This document shows, one piece after another, positions 50,701-62,330 of a DNA stretch of 64,000 bases; the stretch's first letter is position 1; each line of letters begins with the position of its first letter. The DNA comes from Sphagnum compactum (lineage: Eukaryota > Bryophyta > Sphagnopsida > Sphagnales). Where the stretch lies: NCBI GenBank assembly GCA_965153455.1, contig OZ234496.1:19894304-19958303 (forward strand), in the 5' to 3' direction. Position numbers and translations under genes: made by a program. Under the pieces are notes generated by a model, which did no database searches, was not told the origin of the DNA, and worked only from the letters and a program-made list of their open reading frames with translations.

Positions 50701-53700
50701 ATTGGCTTTTGATTGATACTAATGCTTGCACCCTCATATGGCATTCATAATGATTAAATTAGGTGCCCACAAAAGAAAATTCAAGCCAAAATGTGATTTT
50801 TCAAGTTAAACATTGAGCTTTTGTAATTTTCAAAATGTGAATACGAGGAACATTGAACATTAAAAACAAATGACAATTTCAAAAGATAGCAAGGTTGATA
50901 CCATTGTTGGAACTCTTGGGCTAGTTCATAAATGGGTTTCCTAAATTAATCCCTTGCCCACCTTCATACAATTCCCACCACCTTTGTTGATGCAATCATA
51001 ATTGTAAATAGGTTCACTAATTGGACGCTCAATGCATGCACTTATTTGAAAAGAACCTCATTTAAATCCATGTGAAAAAATTTAATGAGAGAAAAACTCA
51101 TAAAACCCCATACAACCAAAAACCAAAAAAAACTATTTAAATTCCATCATGCATGGCACCCATTTGAAAATACCTCAAAATACCATTTTTGGTTTAGTAG
51201 GCTTAGGGGTTAAACGAGGTTGAAGTAAAGAAAGAATGATCTTTTATAAAATGACCTAAGCTTCATTTGAGGCTCACCAAAAAGATGATTTTCAACCTAT
51301 AATGCTTGTGGTACATTGTTTTATGGACTTCAATATGCCCACCTTATTCATGCCACACCTTGATTACAAACTCATTAACTTAAAGAAGTTGTTCAACTAA
51401 TATCAATAAATATTGATTTAAAAGTTCAATGTCCACACAATTTAAACAACTTGATGACGAAACCATTCTACATTGAATGGAACAATCATATTCAGTAATA
51501 ATAAAAACTTCAATACAATTATAAATGCCAATAATAAATTAATGACTTTGGGATGTGGCCACCCTTTATTTCAAGGGTTTGGTCGTCAAGAGATGCATTA
51601 TAAAATGATACCCAAATGGACAAGCAACTCATTACCAAACAAGCAAAGATGTGATGGGTCAAAACCATTTCAAGCTTCAATTGGCCACTAAATGGAACCT
51701 CCAATACTCCAATTTGAGTTTCATGGTGCCAAGGCTCAAAAGATTAGTACATTAGGATCTTTTCATTAAAATTATTAGATTGGAAACATCATTTCATGGA
51801 AACAACTACAAAAACATTTGACCTATTTGAATGAAATTTTTGTTGAACCCATAGACATTAAGTTAATACAAAGTTAAAAACAAAAAGAGTGTAACAAAAG
51901 GACCAAAAAGTATTGGCCATTTTGAAAGCATTGAAAATGCCAAAAGAATTGAAAGAAGGTAGGCCAATGTTTGAATCATGTGAAATAAAAACAGAAATGT
52001 TGAATTTTGAAATTTACATTTAAAAAGGTAGTTTATTATTATTAAAGCATCCCCAATGGCCATTGTTGCATTACATAACATATTTTGAATGAAGAATAAG
52101 AAAGTTTATGCTATTTTGCTTTAAAAAAAGGACTTTGGGCAAGTATTATGTTATGCCATGCCTACTTAAAGCATTGCACAATCTAACAACTACTCTTCAT
52201 CAGTTGGATAAAACAATTGGTCCAAATGATTGGATATCAATAGTCTCCCACATGTCATGGTCCAACTTTTCATGTTAATGGATGGAGTTTGGGAAATAGT
52301 AAGTAAGCCATCTTGAATGTGAGAAATAATGTTGAAGGCCCAAACATTGGGTATGGATGGACTTGTTGTTTATATTTGTAAAATATTGAAACTCACCACA
52401 TATATAATTTCATTAACATGAAGAGCTTTGTCATCACCATGTGGATAATCTATAACATATTCAATTTTTGCAAAAATAGATGTTAAATGATTATTGAAAG
52501 TTATGGGTTATAAGATATCAACATCACTACCTTATAAGCAACATTTTCCATATGGTACAAGCCTCAACCCAAATAGCATCATTCAAGAAACCAAGTTAGG
52601 CATTCGTGAAATTAATACTTATAAAAAGAAATATATATGATGAAATGAAAACCATCATTGACATCTAGCTAGAGGGATGCATGCATATAATGTTTATAGG
52701 TTCAATGGGAACTTCCATGAATAATCTAAATCCATATAATAATTGACAAACCAATTTTGTAACACCTAGGCAACCAATGAAGGTTGACTAACATAATTTA
52801 TTTGCAGTCCAATTTATTAGCAATAATTGTTCACAATATTGTTCTTGTAAAAACATAGTTCTATATGAGCACATGAATTATAATAAGTGATTCAATCATT
52901 TTCATTATAATAATATTATAATGACGTTTAAATTTTGGTCGCATTAGTAATTGAATGTATGTTTTAATCAAAACCTTGTTTGTGCCATAATCCTACTAAT
53001 GTCATTGAAAGAGAAAACACTAGTGTTGGTCATTTTTTCTTTTGAAGAAAAATTTCAATCCTTGTTTCGACATTTCAATTTTTTGGGGATGTTTTTCAAG
53101 TGTAGGTTTGAGCTCAATTCTTCAAACCTCTAAACCTTGTGGTTCAAGTTTTGGCACACTTTTTCAAATTGAAAATGAAAAAAAACATGAAGCTCCTAAA
53201 TACTCGATGAATAATGGACTTTTGAATTTGGATGAAAATTATTAATGATGTAAAACTCATGAATATGGACTTTTATCTTGCAATGTATTAATCCTATGTA
53301 TTTAAAATTTTGGGATGTTGCATGATTGATGTTTAAGAATCTTACAAATGAATTGAATGAATGGAATATGAGTTTAATTTATAATGTTATGGACTTTTCA
53401 AGATCCCAAAAATATAAAATATCTTTAAAAGTCCTTTTAAGATTAAAAAAATGATTACTTTCTTGAACTATTTTTTAGAATTTTTTAAAAATGCCTTGTA
53501 GCATCATAACTTGAAATTGGAAATGGAAAAACTGTTCATTTTAATTACATCTAAATATTCATATTTTAATCCAATTTTCAAATACACTAAAAGTGGAGTT
53601 TCAAAAAAGGACTCTAATCCATTAGAACTTAGACACTCAAGTGTGTTTTCACCAAAAAGATTGTTTTTCAGAGTTCAATCCTTATGTTGATTACTACCAA

Positions 53701-56700
53701 AGGTTGGCGCTTGCTTGGGTTTGAATAACAAGAATCTAAACCCTGAGTTTAACATTACAAATTGAAATGCTTGCCAACATTGGAAAATTAATTTCATATA
53801 AATTAGTCCCAAAATTCTTATAAAATACTTAAGATTAAACCTTAATTTTGAAACAAAACTTTTACATTTGTGGGAACACAAAGTGACCAAATTTAAAGCC
53901 AAGTTTTGGGTTTGAGTTATGTAAATTTTCACATATATGACATGACATGTAACATAAAATTTTCCATGTACAAATAACACAAACATGTCAATTGATAACT
54001 TAGTATAATTCACATAAAACACTAAAATTATGTTTGGCAAGTAAGCTCCCCTTAAATTTCAAGGCCCCCCAAAAAAATAGGTTCACATTAAATGACCCAC
54101 ACCCAATTTGTTAATGATTTGCTTAAAAACAATGGTTTAGTTATTCAAGATGACAAGGCAAAATTGGATTAGAATATCAAAAATGATATTCTCATATTCA
54201 TTTCTTACAAGTCAAAAGCAATAATGTATGCCAATATAATGGTGCAACCTACTACTATATAAAGGTATATATAAAAGATTTCTCATAAATATGTCATTTT
54301 CAAATCATTTCAAGTCATTTTATGAGTCTTTTAAGTGGTGAAAACATTGGGTATGTTATACTCATTGAATTCATCTCAAATTTAACCAAATGTTCTCATA
54401 ATATATTAGAAATATTTTTGTAATGAAAACACTTGTTACACTATTTTAAAAAAATTGTGAATATTTTACACTTATTGAATTCTTTCAAATTTAATCAAAT
54501 GTTCCTACAATATATTGGAAACATTTTTGTAATGAGAAAATTAGTTACATTTTTAAAAAACGCTTTTAAGTATCCTATCATTATTGAATTCATTCAAACT
54601 TGACAAATGTTCCCATAACACATTTAAAACATTTTTGTATAAGTATACCACACATTTTCAACATTGACTTGATTTACCACTTTAAAATATGAAAAACTAA
54701 ACTATGGTTACACATGTAATGTGTCATTCTATTGTGAACTTACCTTCCATGAAAATAAGTTCATGAAACTTGAGAAAACAAATGTTGTTGGAAATTTGAT
54801 GGACCCAATACAACTTCTTTGTCCACATTCCATACATTCTACTCTTTGCCATGAAATTGAAAAATAAATTTAAGAGTTAAGTAGAAAGCATTAAGCCATT
54901 CAAGGATTGAGACATCAAGCCCCACTTAATAACCACCTAATTTATGTATCCCACCACCCCCATTAAGAATTGACAAGTTCATTATTTTCTAGATTTAGAA
55001 ATGAATTGCCTCATTAAAAGCAATTTCAAAAAGGAGATAAAAATGTACCAACATATGGTTTGATATTTGAACATAATGATTTAGAAGGATCTAACACATT
55101 TATGCATAGACTTATTCAAGGTTTGATGAACATGCATTACTCAATCTTGCAAGAACACAAACACAAAGGATCAAAGGACAACAACAAATTAATTATCATG
55201 TGTTACAATAATATTCATATTAAAGTTATGAAAATTCACATTTGCGAAATGTGTACACATTCTAACACAACAACCTTCAAAAACTTCCAAATTTATGAAC
55301 TCAACTATTCAAACTATTTTAAATGTTACAAGGCCTGCAATTTGTGAAAGAAAAGAACTTTTTGATCAATGTCCACAATTTTGGTGAAAAAAATAAAGAA
55401 ATCAAATATGATAATGAGTTGGTTCCATAAGAAATGTTCCCAAACTATCAAAAGATCATTGCTCTTGAAGTCCAAGGCTAAAAAATCATGTCAATGTTCA
55501 AGAAATGATAAGATATATATGTGATATGGGACGTATACCATGGCTCAAGTAGTTTTGGCAACCAAAAAATGCATGCAACAATGGTATTTTTCTAAATACT
55601 AAAAATTTCCCCAAACATACATATAAGTTTTAAGAAATTAATAGATGACCCAATAATAAGATTATGGATACATTAGATCTAGCAACAAAATAACACCACT
55701 ATTTGAATGATCATGGGTAGAATTCAAAGTTGCAAGAAAGATTTTTGGTGCCAAATTTTGCACTAACATTAATTCTTCCACCCCACCACCATGAGGTAAA
55801 TCAACTTCCTCCAATTCAGCTTGCATATCAACTAAACATGTTGTCAAGTTGATTTTTAGTTAATTTTGGTTGCTTGCTAGAGGCAAGTTTTGACATTTTT
55901 TCATATCTTCTTAACATTCATTACAACTCATGCTTTACAATTAGAGCTTCAAACATGTTTGGACCATTTCACTAACACATTCAATGATCTATGAACCTTG
56001 AATTATGACCTACACCCTAAACCTTTTAAACCAAAGCATTGCTCCACCAATGTCAATGTCAACTATGCCTAGAATATGCATAACAAAATCCAACCAAGCA
56101 TTATAGATTTATTTAGATTTTTAAAAAATAGTTTAAAAGCCTTTATTATGATGAGGATAACCATCTAAAGTGCTTTAAATTCAGATTGTTTGGATGCAAA
56201 ATTCCTTCACACAAATGAAATCCATTTTTAATGCACATGAAGATAATACAAATTGCACCATGCCAAAGAGAAAGCTGAAAAAAACTCAACAATAGCAAAC
56301 TTTCAATTTTTTTGCAATTTACAAAAACTTACACAACAATATACAAAATAAATTCTTTGTTATGAGTTTGAGAAAAGAGTTAAGAAAAATGAAGAAGAAG
56401 GTGGGTGTCATTTGTGCCATCCATTGCCAAAAAGAAGTTTCAACAAAACCACAATAGAAGAGGTGCCATGTGATGCACAATGAACAAACACGTTGGGGGA
56501 AACATTGGGTGACCTTGTGTTGGGTGACAAGCTCCACCCATAGGTTCAGAATTGCATAAGTACCTAACTTACATATACCTTAAAACTTGATTTTTTTTCT
56601 CATAGCTATTGTAATTTCATATATGCTTGTTAATGGGGTTTTTTTTTCCCCAATTTTATAAGGTAGGTGCGATGGTCATCATTGTAGCCTAGCTAAATTT

Positions 56701-58991
56701 GGCTATTGATCAAATTCTTAAGTAAAAAAATCTAGTATTCCCATAGTCCACTATGTTTTGCTAACAAGCTAAAAGCCAATGTTCAAATATGGCAAATTAA
56801 GAAGTTTCTACCTTCTAATATGGTGAATTTGGTCAAAATTTTCTTGAAAAAATCTTTGAGGCCTAAGACCCCCCCTTTCCTAATGTCCCCACCCTTCTTT
56901 GTTTGTCACCAAATGGCAAAATTTCACTAAATAAAAAGAAAATTATGGAATTTACTCTTTTGCTAATCTCTAATCCTAGAAAAAAAAAGATACATAATCC
57001 TTAAATGGACTTTGAATCCTTTCAAAGATGTGTATAATGTGTATATGATATGTAAAGGATAGATATTTGATTTTTCATTTATTAAAGATCACTATAGTAA
57101 TTTGTAATTGATTTTTTCCATCCAATGATATATGATGAAAACTTCTTTTGGCCTAAATGTTGTTATTAATAATGATTGAATTTGCGACAATAGTTATGAA
57201 GGATTTGATAGCATGGATTTCGAATGGATAAGCTAGATTAAAAGGATTCTTATCTTACTTTCCATCTTAGTGCAATAAGTCCAAAGTTGAGAAATTGTGG
57301 TGGGAGAATGAGAATCGTGGTCTTGAAAAAATGTTTTGGGAAAAAAACTTATATTAAGAAGAATGGTATACAAAATAATGACAATGTTCTTCCTTGAAAA
57401 ACCATTAGAAAATTATCTCAAGAATTTTTAAAAAAAAAGCGTTTTGGGTCATGAAATTAAGATGAACCAAAATAACTTCCAAGCTAAGCCAAACAAACAC
57501 CCTCCACCATTGTAGACAAAAGCATCATTTGCCATAGTAATTAACAATGGGAGAAATTATCCAAAAATAAGACAATTGCCATGTCACGTAGTCTTTATAC
57601 ATCTACATGATATTCTATTTCCCCCATGCTATAAAAAAATTGTTAGCCTCTTTGCATGTATTGAGTTTTAATGTGTACATGCACCCAACCCATGCACCCA
57701 ACACAAAATGTCAACAACCCCCAAGAAGGTATACAACCCTTGCCTATCAAACTATTATGTGGCAACCTTTGAAGCACAATGGTCAATCTTTTCCATCAAT
57801 ATTTACACCAATCTAATATGCATTCACACCATAGTACATGGAGACACCAATAGTTGAATACACAAAACAAATTTATCTTTTGCTTCATGCAAGCCTAAGC
57901 TCAAGCTCAATGTTGTGACAAGAAATTTTGGTGAAAAAACACACAATTGTTTTTGGATTCAACTTTTGTTGCATGATGAGTCTCTTATTGCAAATTTTGT
58001 CGCTAAGCTTGATTTCCACAAAATTCCATAATGCTTGAAGTGCTAAGATGTCAATCCAAGACATGTAGCTAGTGAATGCAAACAAAAGCAAAGACGTCAA
58101 ATAACACAAAAACCTAAATTGTGAATTGAAACATGAATATCAAAGAACACACAATTTACACAAATTTGAAATTAACATGACAAATTTGATTGTATAATTA
58201 ACCAAATTGTTGAAACATTATGAATAAACACAAACACAAAAATTGTCATGACATTATTACAAATCAAGAAAAATTATCATTCACATAATAAAAAATAATT
58301 CACAATATCATGACGGGTATACACAAATTGTCATGACATGACTTCTAACATCACAAATCATAACATATTATTTTGTGTGAATCTATTGACTTGAGGAAAT
58401 AAAAATTGCAAATCAAAACACTCACCTTATACTCACTTGACAAATTGTAAATAAGCAAATTGGTAAATTGAAATTTGAAACCTATAGTAATGGAAGTGAA
58501 AATAATTTGATGGAAAAATTATATGATTAAAGAATTTTGTTATGATATTGTAAGATTCAAGGAACAAATGAAAATATATTAAATATTCTAAACTTATGTT
58601 ACTTTGATTATCATGGGTAGTGTGAAGTAGCACGACCCAAGTTGTCCTAAATTGTGTGTGAAGGACCAAAAGTTACCAAAGTTTGTTCCCAAATCTATCA
58701 TTAACAATTTCCCAAATAAGTCCCAAAAAAGACCATCTAGAAAATTCCCAATCATGTATGCCCCCCAACAAAAATTCTGAAATAAAAATTAATTTCAAAA
58801 TCAATCAATCTCAACCAATAATGTTTTATTTTCCATTTTGTAGTTGTTTTGACAAAAAAACTGGGGAACTTTTGGAAATTTTTGTTTTTCCTACTATAAA
58901 TTCAACTAATTTTGCTAAAGATTTGGAAAAATTCTTCAATTTGTGGGTATCACAACACTAGAATAAAAATCCCTGATATTCTGACCCCTCT
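44721..58991. other. Long AT-rich gene-free stretch
   Basis: GC-rich promoter-type sequence persists to about 44990, then AT-rich DNA. No open frame here carries a motif I recognise, and nearly all are under 125 codons. Good copies of the dispersed ~55-bp motif lie at 48209-48264 and 50011-50065. A three-copy tandem repeat lies at about 54351-54655. Probably ancient transposon DNA. Confidence 0.55.
54351..54655. repeat. Degenerate tandem repeat, ~108-bp unit, three copies
   Basis: Each copy runs (C/T)A(T/C)TGAATTCAT or TTC, TCAAATTTAACCAAATGTTC, ATAATATATTAGAAA, CATTTTTGTAATGA and (C/T)TAGTTACA. Starts are near 54351, 54458 and 54567. Sequence just before it resembles 7545-7690. Confidence 0.65.
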
Positions 58992-59225
58992 CCCCCCCCC
59001 CCCCCCCCCCCCAAGAGTCCCCAATATAGTTCCTAAATACAGTACTAAAATCCAACATCAAAATGACAAAGATATTGTTCCCGAATTAAGTTCCCAATCA
59101 CGTTCCCTGGCAACTCAGGAGACAGTAGTGCTAGAAACTGGAGGTCCCAAACCTCCAGGCCATGTCCCAAAAGCTTGTCCCCATTTGACATCCCCAAACC
59201 CCCCCCCCTCCCCCCCCCCCCCCCC
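58992..59225. repeat. Long poly-C tracts upstream of the LysM/F-box gene
   Basis: 21 C at 58992-59012, then 10 C (59199-59208), one T and 16 C (59210-59225). The opposite strand therefore has long G runs able to form G-quadruplexes. Proline-rich open frames across them are artefacts. They lie 0.6-0.8 kb before the start codon. Confidence 0.9.
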
Positions 59226-59404
59226 TTCCTTCCTTTCTTTTCCCCTGTCCATCGGCCGAACCCGGACGACGATCGCGGCCTTGCTTCACGACATCGCTGC
59301 AGAACTTCCGCACTTTTCGTGCTTCGTGCGTTCGCCGCTTCTTATGTGGCCCAAAACCTTGCAATTCATGTTCAACTTTTGTACAAAATTCTTCCTACTC
59401 TCTC

Positions 59405-59795
59405 TCCGGAAAGCGATATTTGCTTTTACAGCGAAGGATTTGGACCACTGAAGCTCCTTATACGATTTCATCAAGACTTCCGACAAACCAAGTTCCAAGG
59501 TTTTTCTGGTTTTCTCTGCTCGCAACCACAAAGGAATTGCAAGTTTTTCTGTTTCAATCTCTTCTGTGACGGTAAAATATCTTCTTTTGCGGGTGAAGGA
59601 ATGAGAAGAGCATGTTATATTTGCTTTTACAGCTAAGGATTTGGACCACGGAAGCTCCTGATATGGACAAATGAAGTTCGAAGGTTTCGGGTTTGCTCTG
59701 AGCAACACAAACGGATCGCAAGTTTCTGTTTCTACCTCTTTCGGAAAGGGAGGGATATCGTATTATTTTGCGGGTGAAGGGAATTAAGCAGAGCA
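59405..59795. repeat. Tandemly duplicated leader, ~200-bp unit, two copies
   Basis: Copy 1 is about 59405-59605 and copy 2 about 59606-59795. Shared landmarks in order: TTTGCTTTTACAGC(G/T)AAGG, TTTGGACCAC(T/G)GAAGCTCC, AAGTTC(C/G)AAGGTTT, GGATTGCAAG-like, TTCTGTTTC, and TTTTGCGGGTGAAGG. Copy 2 ends at the main ATG (59796). The matching place in copy 1 holds ATG at 59601, opening an 11-codon upstream ORF that stops at 59634-59636. The TTTTACAG in each copy resembles a splice acceptor. Confidence 0.75.
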
Positions 59796-62131
59796 ATGGA
59801 AGAAGCTTCGGTTATGGTGTTCAAGGAAGTATGGAAGCTCAAGGATGTTCTAGGGAGTCCGTCATCAACCGGCTTCTGGGATGATGCAGACATACACGTC
59901 TTTGCGTTCTCGCATGTGCTGCAGAGTTGGGATACGTTGGAGAGCTTGGTAGTAAAGTATTGTGTACAGGTGAACATGAAGATCTTTCTTTCTCCTCTCA
60001 ATTGTGAACTATTTTTGTTTTGCTGAAAGTTTCATGATCTGTGTGCGCCACGTCCGGTGTTTCCTGCCTGCCGGACTGATATCGGAAAAGCTTCTGCCGA
60101 CGAATTCTGAGGCCGTCAACTTTGTCTTGTTCTTGCGATTTGCTTTTGGTCTCGCTGCAAACACATGCATAGCATGTCGGGAAAATAACTGTCGTCGTCG
60201 TCTTCCGATCTCTAGGAACGCCGCAGATACAAGGGCAAAACTATACCTGAAATTGTATCGGATCCGCTGATATCACATCAGAGAACTTCTCTCGTTTTCG
60301 ATCTCTTTCCACAGCAGAGAAGTATCCTTACATCGTGATTTTGGTCATAATTGTTCTGAAGCAGTTAACATGGAACAGAACTTGGCTTTGCTTGCCTAAT
60401 TCAGGAATGAATTCATGCTTGTTTTGTGAATTCCCTTCGTTCACAGATCTTTCTTGGCCAGATCAGAACGAGCCCAATCTTAAAAACTTGTTACAATCTG
60501 CACACCTTGAACATGAATGCATGACATGCATCTACTGACATGCATTGATGTGGGATTATATCCTTTAGGGTTTGGTACAGCAAGCTCCTTTTGATCACAG
60601 GATTAGACCTTTTAGGGTTTGGTACAGCAATCTCCTTGATTCCAGGATTATACCTTTTAGAATTTAGTACAGCAAGCTCCTTGATTGCAGGATTATTCTA
60701 CTATCATGGGAAGTGTAATATGAATGTGAAGATTATGGAAGTATATAGATGATTAAGTTAGGTTTGGCTTTGTTGCAGCTTGTTGTACCATTATCATTTT
60801 TGAACATTGTGCAGGCAGAGGACATCCGGCAGTTGAACAACATGAGCAGTGACTATGCTGTCTACTCTCGTAGAAGGTTGCTGATACCTGTGGCACTGCC
60901 ACAGCTCTTATGGGGTCAAATTTGTGTCATTGAGTATGATGAATATGCACAGCGGGAACTAGCCGTGATTTACTTGCAGGGACGTATGTCCAAAGGGAAA
61001 AGATTGGCCAGCCAAACATCTGATGCAATCATGGAAACAGCTGTGAAGCAGGAAATACTGGCATTGCAAAGAATCAGTCACCATGGTCTTGAGCATTTGG
61101 CAGAAAGATCTATTGCAGTTGTGAGGGATGATCCAGCATTGTTTAAGAGAAACTACTCCAATGACAGTGAACTCCTGGATGCAGTGACCACCCTAGGACT
61201 TAACTTGAAGATGCACTCTGCAAGTAATCTTGAAGTCACTAGACAAGTAGAGGGTGTGGAGGCAACTGTGGTATCTGGCCAGGGAAATGAGGAAGGAGAT
61301 AGAGTTCTGACTGATGATCTTTGGCGGTCTATTTTGGAGCGTTTATCAGTTCGCTCTTTGGGGTGTGCTGCATGTGTTTGCCGTCTGTGGCACTCAATCG
61401 CAGGGGACCCTGCAGTATTGGCAGCAGCTTTCACTGCACCATGGAAACTGAGGGAGGTGGTGGGCAAGCCCACATCAAGCAGCTTCTGGCGGGGGCAATT
61501 GGGGCAGTTTGCCATTTCGCATGCTCTGCAGAGGCAGGATACCATTGCAGGATTGGCAGTCAAATATGGGGTGCAGGTGCTTCCATATTTATCCCCTCTT
61601 TATTCCCAATAGATTTTGGAGCATTTCTCTCGATGTTCTGTATATCAAGTTCACTAATTGACCTATAAGTGCACTTTCACAATGTATATGATAGCCACCT
61701 GACTACTTTTTCTTTTACACTATTGCTGGCTGACATGTTGATGATAATGTCTGCAGGTGCCAGAGATCAGGAGGGTGAACAACATGATGAGTGAGCATGG
61801 CATTCACTCACGTGAGCGCTTGCTGATTCCTGTGACACGACCAGAGATACTGGATGGTCAGACATGTTACATTGAAACTGACATATATGCAAAGCGGGAG
61901 GTTGCGGTCTTGTACCTGGATGGAACAAGGCCTGACAAGAAGGAAGCCCATGCTCGTGCAACTGCCAGAGTTCACCGCAAGCTCAAACGGGAAATTATGG
62001 AATCTTTGAAGAGAAGCTTAAGGGTGGATGATAGCACTGCACAATACTACTTTGCTCTAGCTGAAGGTGACTTGCGAGGAGCACTTCAGGAGTTCAGTGA
62101 TGATATGCAGTGGGAACATAGAGCCAGATAA
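59796..62131 (+). CDS. LysM / F-box / LysM protein, 3 exons, 436 aa
   Basis: Exons are 59796-59969, 60815-61576 and 61757-62131, both introns phase 0 (GTGAAC...TTGTGCAG and GTGCTT...GTCTGCAG). Residues ~36-85 form a LysM domain (FAFSHVLQSWDTLESLVVKY, then ...LNNM...RRRLLIPV). Residues ~222-258 are an F-box (LTDDLWRSILERL, VCRLWHSIAGDP). Residues ~290-341 are a second LysM (FAISHALQRQDTIAGLAVKY, then VNNMMSEHGIHSRERLLIPV). The C-terminus has an AQYYFALAEGDLRGALQEF helix pair. The second half alone matches the usual short plant F-box-LysM protein (Arabidopsis At1g55000 type). The first half repeats the linker (VWKLKDVLGSP / PWKLREVVGKP), LysM and post-LysM tail but lacks an F-box. Each LysM is split by an intron at the same place after VQ. 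F-box proteins join SKP1-cullin ubiquitin ligases. No signal peptide is seen, so the LysMs are probably intracellular. Confidence 0.88.
60553..60696. repeat. Intronic tandem repeat, ~46-bp unit, three copies
   Basis: In intron 1 of the LysM/F-box gene: GGATTATA(T/C)CTTTTAGGG followed by TTTGGTACAGCAAGCTCCTT and GATT(C/G)CA, starting at about 60553, 60600 and 60645. The first two copies contain the telo-box core TTTAGGGTTT; in the third it has mutated to TTTAGAATTT. Confidence 0.85.
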
Positions 62132-62330
62132 GATAATCATCTACGTGTCTGTAATATTCGTGGTATCTCAAAACTTCAGATTAATTTCAATCTCAGTTTG
62201 TAATTTATTTGCACAAATCTTAGAGTAAGTGGGAAAGTGGACCCATGAGCTTGTGCTCATTTTCCTTTGTTCTTACAGTACCAATACGCAACAAAATAAA
62301 AATTCTTTGATGCAAGCTGAGCTGGTGTGA
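62132..62330 (+). terminator. Probable 3' UTR with polyadenylation signal
   Basis: AATAAA at 62295-62300 (within ACAAAATAAAAATT), about 165 nt after the TAA stop of the LysM/F-box gene, preceded by TTGTAA(T)TTATTTG-type U-rich sequence near 62200. The spacing suits a plant near-upstream element. Confidence 0.4.

Noticed and set aside
58912-59708. Proline-rich and overlapping frames of 140-179 codons upstream of the LysM/F-box gene
   Set aside because: They are produced by the long C runs and the duplicated leader; frames on both strands overlap and none shows a motif.
60749-60814. Met start in front of exon 2 of the LysM/F-box gene, with a hydrophobic, signal-like beginning
   Set aside because: This stretch is intron: it ends in TTGTGCAG, and joining exon 1 (59796-59969) to 60815 completes the LysM domain at the same codon position as the second LysM intron.
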